This document shows, piece by piece, positions 57,551 to 64,000 of a stretch of DNA of 64,000 nt (positions within the stretch are counted from its first letter, which is position 1; each line of letters starts with the position of its first letter). Source of the DNA: Eutrigla gurnardus (lineage: Eukaryota > Chordata > Actinopteri > Perciformes > Triglidae); contig OY741281.1 of the NCBI GenBank assembly GCA_963514095.1, positions 13,978,882 through 14,042,881 on the forward strand. Direction: 5' to 3'. The translations under genes and the position numbers were made by a program. The notes beneath the pieces are model-generated. The model worked only from the letters and a program-made list of their open reading frames with translations, was not told the DNA's origin and did not search any database.

Positions 57551-57621
57551 TGACTCATAGCCGGAGAGTGAGCAAACCATGCTGTTGACATCAGGAGGCC
57601 AGTGATGTCATGGTGATGTCA
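57551..57621 (+). promoter_or_regulatory. ICER (CREM P2-type) promoter with CARE sites
   Basis: AP-1 site TGACTCA at 57551-57557, then TGACATCA at 57586-57593 and TGATGTCA at 57603-57610 and 57614-57621. Clustered CRE-like elements of this kind (CAREs) drive the intronic ICER promoter and mediate its cAMP induction and self-repression in mammals. They lie 120-155 bases before the ICER ATG at 57741. Confidence 0.8.
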
Positions 57622-57740
57622 ATGCCTCTAATTGTAAATTGCACACATAGCCTCAGAGTGTAGGCTGTGGGAACATTTCAGTCACACAGAAGACTCTGAA
57701 GGGGACACTATCTCTTTGAAAACCTGGGAGTAGATACAGT

Positions 57741-60485
57741 ATGGCTGTGACGGGGGATGAGACCGAAACAGGTACGTTTGCTATCATCTCTTTTACTTTC
57801 AGGTCTAAATATAGGGCTGTTTTTACATTGTTGTTCAGTTGAAACACTCAGATCTCTAAAAATATAGTTATTAACACCGACAATCACTGGGGCAAAAATC
57901 GTCGTTCATTTGGTTTTGCTTTGTGTTTTTCTTAAATATTTTCCTCGAGGGACAACGTGTGGAAAATAGCAATTTGTGTACAAGATGAGTGTCTTATTGT
58001 GCATTGTCCCTGTCTCGAAATAAAATAAATAAATTACAAGTATTGGAATTGAAAACAAAGAAAAAATGGTGATTTCAAATGTTACTTCATGTTCTTAATC
58101 AGTCATTTTTCTACACAAATCAGCTTTTAAAGGCTCAATCATTTCCTCAAATAACATCACAAATAGGCTCCTCTTAAAGAGCAACAGACTGCCGTTGAAA
58201 TCAGCAGTCAACAAGATTACTCTGATAAGAGACATTTTCATAGGGTTTGCTTGTGTCCTCAGTCATGCTCTCTCCCTGTTGCCCCCCCCCCCTCTGTGAA
58301 ATGCTTCAATACTCTGCCCACTCAGAGCACATAGCAGCAGTAGCTGACGTCACTGCTTTTCCTGGAACAGGCCCCCAGCAGTGACATGTAAATGTGAACC
58401 GGGGAATGGGATGTACGCTGACGTCAGTCACCAGCCGCGGCGTCATTACATGCAGTTCCTTTTTGTGATTCCAGCATATCACAGAATTAATCATCAGCGT
58501 ATTTCGTGATATGAGGCGACAGTGAGTTCTACTGGCGCCGAGCAAACAATGAACAGAAGAAGTAGATAAGGATGGCGTTGTTTCTTTATGTCCGTTTCTT
58601 TCTCAGTGTCACACAACCTTTGGATGAGATAGAAGAGGCGAGAATGAAATGCTGAATACGTTTAATTGCATATTTTTATTGAATGATGTATTTAGAACAG
58701 CCTTGTGTGCGACGATGCATTTCACAGCACACGTTGAATGATAAATGAAACCTTTGAAATATTAAAAAATACATTTACAACAATTTACAATGGTCAACGT
58801 ATCTGATTCAACACTATGGCAATCATAATCTGATATGTGTATGAACAAAACAAAGTAATACCTTCATTTAAAAATGATTGGCAATAAACCAGTTTAATAA
58901 ATCAATCATTTGAATCCAGTAGTTATTTAGAACATTGGTAGGACTTAATTATCACACATGCTACTGGTCTTTTTCCTGCCAGTTTGCAGTATACCCGCCA
59001 TCAGCCAAAAAGCCATTGGAATATATGGCAGTATACCAGTATACACCTCCTCCTCAGTAACCATCCCATCTACCAAGTAGTAAAGCCGTCCCATCAAAGA
59101 CCACTACACCACTATTTGTGATGGAATTACAGCTGGTGCTACCCAAAGCATTTGAATTGAAGCTGAAAACATGTTGTATTGTGTCTCCCCCAGGCAACTC
59201 AGGTGACTTGACTGCCAGCCAGCTGCATATCACCAGCTCCCACTTCCCACAGGAGATGGCAGGAGCCAGCGCTCACAGCTCCCGGAAAGCCATAGGAACC
59301 GTACAGAAGAGGGAGCTCCGCTTGATGAAGAACAGGTAGAGAGGACCGTTCACACTCATCGGCAATATCCATATTAGCAGATGTATTAGTATCAGGGAAT
59401 ATGGTGGCTCGGGGTCAACGTGGAATTGGTCGAGGTCTATTTTAAAGCAATAGGTCAACATTTCGGGAAATATGAACTTTCTTCGCTCATTAGCTTAGCT
59501 CATCATCAATACTGGAATTAAGGAATGCACCTACACCAGCACCTCTGAAACCCGTTCATTAACATGTTGTGACTTGTTTGTTCAAGAACAATGTTCCTGT
59601 TATCTTCAACAGAGAGCACACGTTTATTTTCCAACTGTTATATGTCCCAGTCTTACCAAGAATGTTCAATGTTACAGAATGTTGAGAAACATGTAAAATA
59701 GGCCAGTATATTGTTATTTATAATATCGATCTCGGCCTTTAACACATCCGTCTGGCTCCATTGTACATGTTCACTGTAAATCCTTGGAGGCCCAATCCAA
59801 TGCTCTTCCTGCTGTGTCTAACGCGTAATACAAAAACAGAGCAAATACCAAATGATAATGTATGACAAAAACTCCATGTAATAATAAGATCTACAAGCCT
59901 ATCATCAATCCACCACATGATTCTCCTCCATCCAGGGTGTTAAGCTGCTGACTTAGCTTGTCTGAGCAAGTGAAGAGCAAGTTGGCTGACCAACCGTTGA
60001 GCAATAACTGACTGCATCCTGCTTTTAACATGCTTTTTGTGTAGACCGTCCCCCTATGAGGATTTTACTACGACCAGTAAATCTTCTCAGATGCTTTTTC
60101 TTTGGTTGTTTTTCCCCCTTCGCTTGACTCTCATCCCAACCAGAAGGCATCACAAACACGGTCACGATTATCATCATCTAAACAGTTTGTACCCATGGGA
60201 GAAAACCTTTTGTGACTCCTGTAACGTGAGCTCCACTTTTATCTTGGCGTAAACTGATTCATGACTCGTACTCTGTTGTATCTGGGAGGAAAGCCAAGAT
60301 GTCGGGGGCTTCTTTTTCACAGTGACTCTGTTGTTGCTTCCAGGGAAGCCGCCCGGGAGTGTCGGCGAAAGAAGAAGGAGTACGTCAGATGCCTCGAAAA
60401 CCGCGTGGCTGTGCTCGAAAATCAAAATAAGACTCTGATCGAGGAGCTTAAAGCCTTAAAAGACATCTACCGGCATAAAGAGTGA
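57741..60485 (+). CDS. crem: ICER-type CREM repressor, 104 aa, 3 coding exons
   Basis: Exons 57741-57771 (MAVTGDETET), 59194-59335 and 60344-60485; phases agree and the total is 315 bases. MAVTGDETE is the distinctive ICER start. The second exon ends RKAIGTVQKRELRLMKNR, and the last carries the rest of the bZIP: basic region EAARECRRKKKEYVRCLENR, then a leucine zipper (VAVLENQNKTLIEELKAL), ending YRHKE. ICER lacks the kinase-inducible and Q-rich activation domains, dimerises through the zipper and blocks CRE-driven transcription, including its own. It is head to head with cul2, as CREM and CUL2 are in mammals. The first exon of this unit and its CAREs are conserved. A teleost crema/cremb assignment cannot be made here. 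Confidence 0.9.
58345..58426 (+). promoter_or_regulatory. Two perfect CREs in the first ICER intron
   Basis: TGACGTCA at 58345-58352 and 58419-58426, in a short GC-richer stretch. They may be an enhancer or an alternative start region. Confidence 0.5.
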
Positions 60486-61343
60486 TTCCTTTGATTGTGC
60501 GGACAGTGTTTGTCTCCTTCTGTGGGGTGTCTTGAGGACTATGGTTTTGCTTATACAAACAGACACGCACACAAAACACTTCTTGTCCTCGCTGTAAAAT
60601 GTGTTTACACGATGATGTCAATGTTTCTAGCTCTGAATTAGCCAGTGCGCCACCACCAGCAAAAACAAGAACCGTGCTTCAGGTCAGGGTTATTATCAGT
60701 GAGTATTACGAGGAGCTTAGGCTCCTTTGAACAGGGATTCTGCCAGAAAATACAAGAGGAGAATGAAGGATATATGCAGGAACTGGAGAGGCACAACACT
60801 GGAGAGGCTGGAAGAAGTCGATGTCTGGCACCAACGCCCTTAGAGTTACCACCTTAACTACACTGCATTTTACATTCCTTTAGAAATATTGATATTATTT
60901 GTGTGCTAAGGAAGTTTGTTCAGGAAAAAAAGAAAAATCCAAAAAGGGAATCCGGTCATCAGGGCTTCATGGATCAATTTTTGTGCTGTATTTAGGTTAT
61001 TCCACTGATGCAACCATACTGAATTAACACCCAAATGTATCAATATTATTTATTTGTATAATGTAAAGACCTCCCTGGATCTGATGTGCGTCTGTATGCT
61101 GTGGCATTCATTTATTTGGGCAGATTGACCCTGTATTTTTTTTTTTACAGTTTTGAATACCAGTGCATATACCAAATAAAGGTCAAGTATTTGTTAACAT
61201 GAATGAGTGTATATTTATCTAATAAATATGTAGTAGATTAGAAATTTGATGTAGAAATCCAGCTTTTTTCTTCTCTATTTCTTCTCTCTTGTATTGTTAG
61301 GATCACATCTTCTTATTGACATTGTTTTTTATGTATTTGCTTT

Positions 61344-61349
61344 AATAAA
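61344..61349 (+). terminator. Likely poly(A) signal of the crem/ICER unit
   Basis: AATAAA in TTTAATAAAGTTG, about 860 bases after the stop, followed by a T-rich stretch. Other AATAAA hexamers occur near 61173 and 61220. Confidence 0.45.
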
Positions 61350-61365
61350 GTTGTTTAGTCTCCCT

Positions 61366-64000
61366 GCGTTTTTCCCCCCACACAGTTAATATAAGAAATA
61401 CATACAAGACACAGCAACATATTTCCATTATGAGTGTTTGATTGAGCTTTTATCGCCATTTGAGTCCCAACCTTGGCTTTTCTGCTCAGGACTTGACGTG
61501 CTGTCCTTTAATAATGACACAACTTGAAGGCTCCAACGGCACCGAGCAATGCCATTTCTCCTCTTTCACATCTTTTGTTGCCTTTTGTGGATGAAGAACA
61601 TGCTGTGGAAGAGCCACGCTGTTTGTGCTGCACAGTGCTTGCTGGGAAAGGGGAAGTCTAAACACATTTTCCATAAATCACATGCAGAGGAATGTTTTCT
61701 TTTCCATGGAACACCTCAGTGAAAGATGTGCAAAATGTTGCTTGCAGTGGTTCCTGTTCTGTTCCTCCACATGTGCAATTTGTTGTGAAGACATCATGGA
61801 AACAAAACAACTAAGGAGCCGAGACTTGCACTGAACCTGGACCTATTGTGTGTTCCTGTCCGGTCTATAACAAAACACAGTCAACTTCCACCCTGGTAGT
61901 GACAAAACCACACTGGAATGCACCGGTAGGGAAAAGGAAATACTGTCCCGAGTGTACTATGTCGCAGTAGACTACACTCAAATATTTCAATGCAAGCAGA
62001 TGGAATTAATGTCATAAAAAAAGGAAAGGAGACACATTATGTTCATTTTCAGGTTTATACTTCAAGCTGTTTACATGCTTTAATGTCCAAAAAACCCATT
62101 ATCTTTCTGAATGTATCACCTTCTGTCTGAAATGGTACATTATAGCATTTCAATGAAATTGCGTAGCTGAGCAACAGCTTGGGCCCATATATACTTCCTG
62201 TCAGCTGATGTCATTCACATACAACTCAACAGGGAATAAACTGAGACAGATTCAGAATGTTCACATTTGTAATGGTTTATATATTGAATAGTTGTGACAA
62301 CCATACAGAAATCCAGAAATTCAGACGGTTTGTTTTCATGTCCTATAAAAATGAATATTTTTACATCATTTTGCTATATATACCGACATGCTCAATCCAT
62401 GGAGAACTAGACTTACAAACTGACCTGTCAGGATTTCTGTACAGTTGTGATGTCACAACTATACAATATAAAGGTGATTTCACTGTTTTGTGGGATTTTT
62501 TTTAACCCTAAATCACATTCCTGGTCATATTGTACACCTATTTCACAATACATGGCGGAAAAAACAATATCAAAATCCAATGTATTATTCTATCTTTATT
62601 TTCTAAAACTAAATATGATACATGCTTATATCAGCTAGTACCAACCAATAATATCATGACATCTATCCATAATCAATCCGCAACTATACGGCTCTAGAAG
62701 GGCGTGAGACAATCTTTTCAGCGATTAAATCATATTCCTCCCAATGTTATGTCCCGCCTCCTATCCTGCTTCACTCTGAAATACCTCACCATACAGAAGA
62801 TAGATAATCGACATGAATATAAACACTGTAATTGTGTCCCAATTATTTTCAGTTGCTGAATATGTGAATGACATCAGCTGACAGGAAGCAAACCTAGACT
62901 TGTGCTGTTGCATAACAATGCATTTCCGCTGTAACGCACTAAAACACACTATGCCATATTAAGACAGACTGAATGAGAAAAATAAAAAATATAGTTGTTT
63001 GTATATTAAAGGATGAAAACATGTTTCAGTAAAAACCCCAAGTGTGAACCTGTAAATTAGCACTATGTCTCCTTTAAAGGCTCAGTAGCTGAATACAGGG
63101 CGTGTGTATTTCTCCATGGATTGAGCCTTTCGGTACTTTCACAGTATTTATATAGCACTTAAACCTGCTTTATAATTATAATAAGACAAACAAGAACACT
63201 TTTCTATGGGACCGTTAAAAAAAGTAGGCCTTATTTCCTCTGGTTGCTGATAATTACACCCATCGGTTGCCTGTGTCTCTTCTTAAAATATAACAACCTT
63301 TTCTTAAACACTCGAAGCAGGTTGAAACGTGAGAATATTATTGTCCCATTCAATGTAATGTATTTGCAGGACCAGCAGGCTGCACTACAGCACCATCCCT
63401 GATCATGTAATCATACAATAAACCTATCAATTCCCATACATTCTTAAGCATCCTGCATCATCGGTGATGAGCCTGAGCCATCAACGAACACACAGTGTCT
63501 TGCATGACATGGATAGCATCTCAAAGGATCAGGCTACTCCTCTGTTTACATTAACCTTCACTAATCTCACTTAATCCTTCAACAGAGAAGTTAAGCATGA
63601 GCAACCGTATCAGTCAGTCACAGGCAAAGCAAAACCCTCGTGGATTTGTCAGTCACGAGTCCAGATCCAATAATTAGGCTAACTGACACGTAAATATATG
63701 GAAGAAGAAAATGTCAATTCATGTTAACCTCAGAATATATAATATAATATATAACAATGGCGTTCACCCACTCGTTAAAGCAAGAACCACTTGCTATGCA
63801 TTCTTAGTTGACTGTTATGCAATTGATTGTAGATAGCCTACATATTGTTGGAATGCAACAAAGCATTGACAGACTCCAGGAGCCCACCTGAGCCGATGAG
63901 AGTGCCCTTTCTACTCTATATGTATCTTACTTAATTTAAGACTAGACACTTGGTATTTCTCCGATAAACTACCATAATTATCCATTTATTACATAGTTGT
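61366..64000. other. Downstream intergenic sequence
   Basis: No gene, RNA or defined repeat recognised. Confidence 0.4.

Noticed and set aside
60645..60857. Possible second alternative bZIP exon after the crem stop
   Set aside because: The frame has no leucine heptads or basic region; it is probably 3' UTR.

Overview
The window reads as vertebrate nuclear DNA, most likely from a teleost fish. It has spliced genes with GT-AG introns and vertebrate families (cul2, a CREM/ICER bZIP gene, a TTLL-like fragment). It also has the dense mixture of DNA transposons, L2-like and other LINEs, hAT-type elements and microsatellites usual in fish. It is not prokaryotic; most open frames in it are noise in introns and repeats.

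Layout. 1-5 kb: an intronless coiled-coil gene behind a promoter with a cluster of CRE-like octamers, a truncated tandem copy of it, microsatellites and the last exons of a TTLL-like gene. 5.6-8.1 kb: a near-perfect 2.5-kb inverted-repeat element. 8.7-22.7 kb: an old small hAT-like element split by a 13.3-kb DNA transposon. That transposon has long terminal inverted repeats (TIRs) and two convergent multi-exon genes, both of which I could splice end to end without a stop or phase break: a 724-aa two-zinc-finger HECT ubiquitin ligase (+) and a 499-aa integrase-type DDE transposase (-). 24-29.7 kb: a tRNA-Trp, remnants of an element with an IS5/ISL2EU-like transposase and a SWIM-YqaJ protein, an 851-bp non-autonomous element with a 6-bp target duplication, and a 5'-truncated LINE with a 13-bp target duplication. 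30.1-32.2 kb: a small unknown gene with CREs around its TATA box and a duplicated 3' exon. 32.5-38.5 kb: a LINE (minus strand, 12-bp target duplication) broken by tandemly amplified L2-like reverse transcriptase sequence. 40.2 kb: a second tRNA-Trp. 41.8-53.4 kb: complete coding sequence of cul2 (minus, 20 coding exons, 745 aa). 57.6-61.4 kb: an ICER-type crem transcription unit (plus, 3 coding exons, 104 aa) with CRE-like autoregulatory sites.

The most notable object is the 13.3-kb transposon. Each TIR carries the same promoter region, non-coding first exon, first intron, splice acceptor and start codon, so both convergent genes begin inside the repeat that presumably also serves as the transposase substrate. 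cul2 and crem lie head to head as in other vertebrates. Here crem shows only the inducible repressor (ICER) part, with no recognisable activator exons between cul2 and the ICER start.

Limits: all splice models were made by eye from splice-site consensus and reading phase; family names for transposons come from motif recognition, not from a search.
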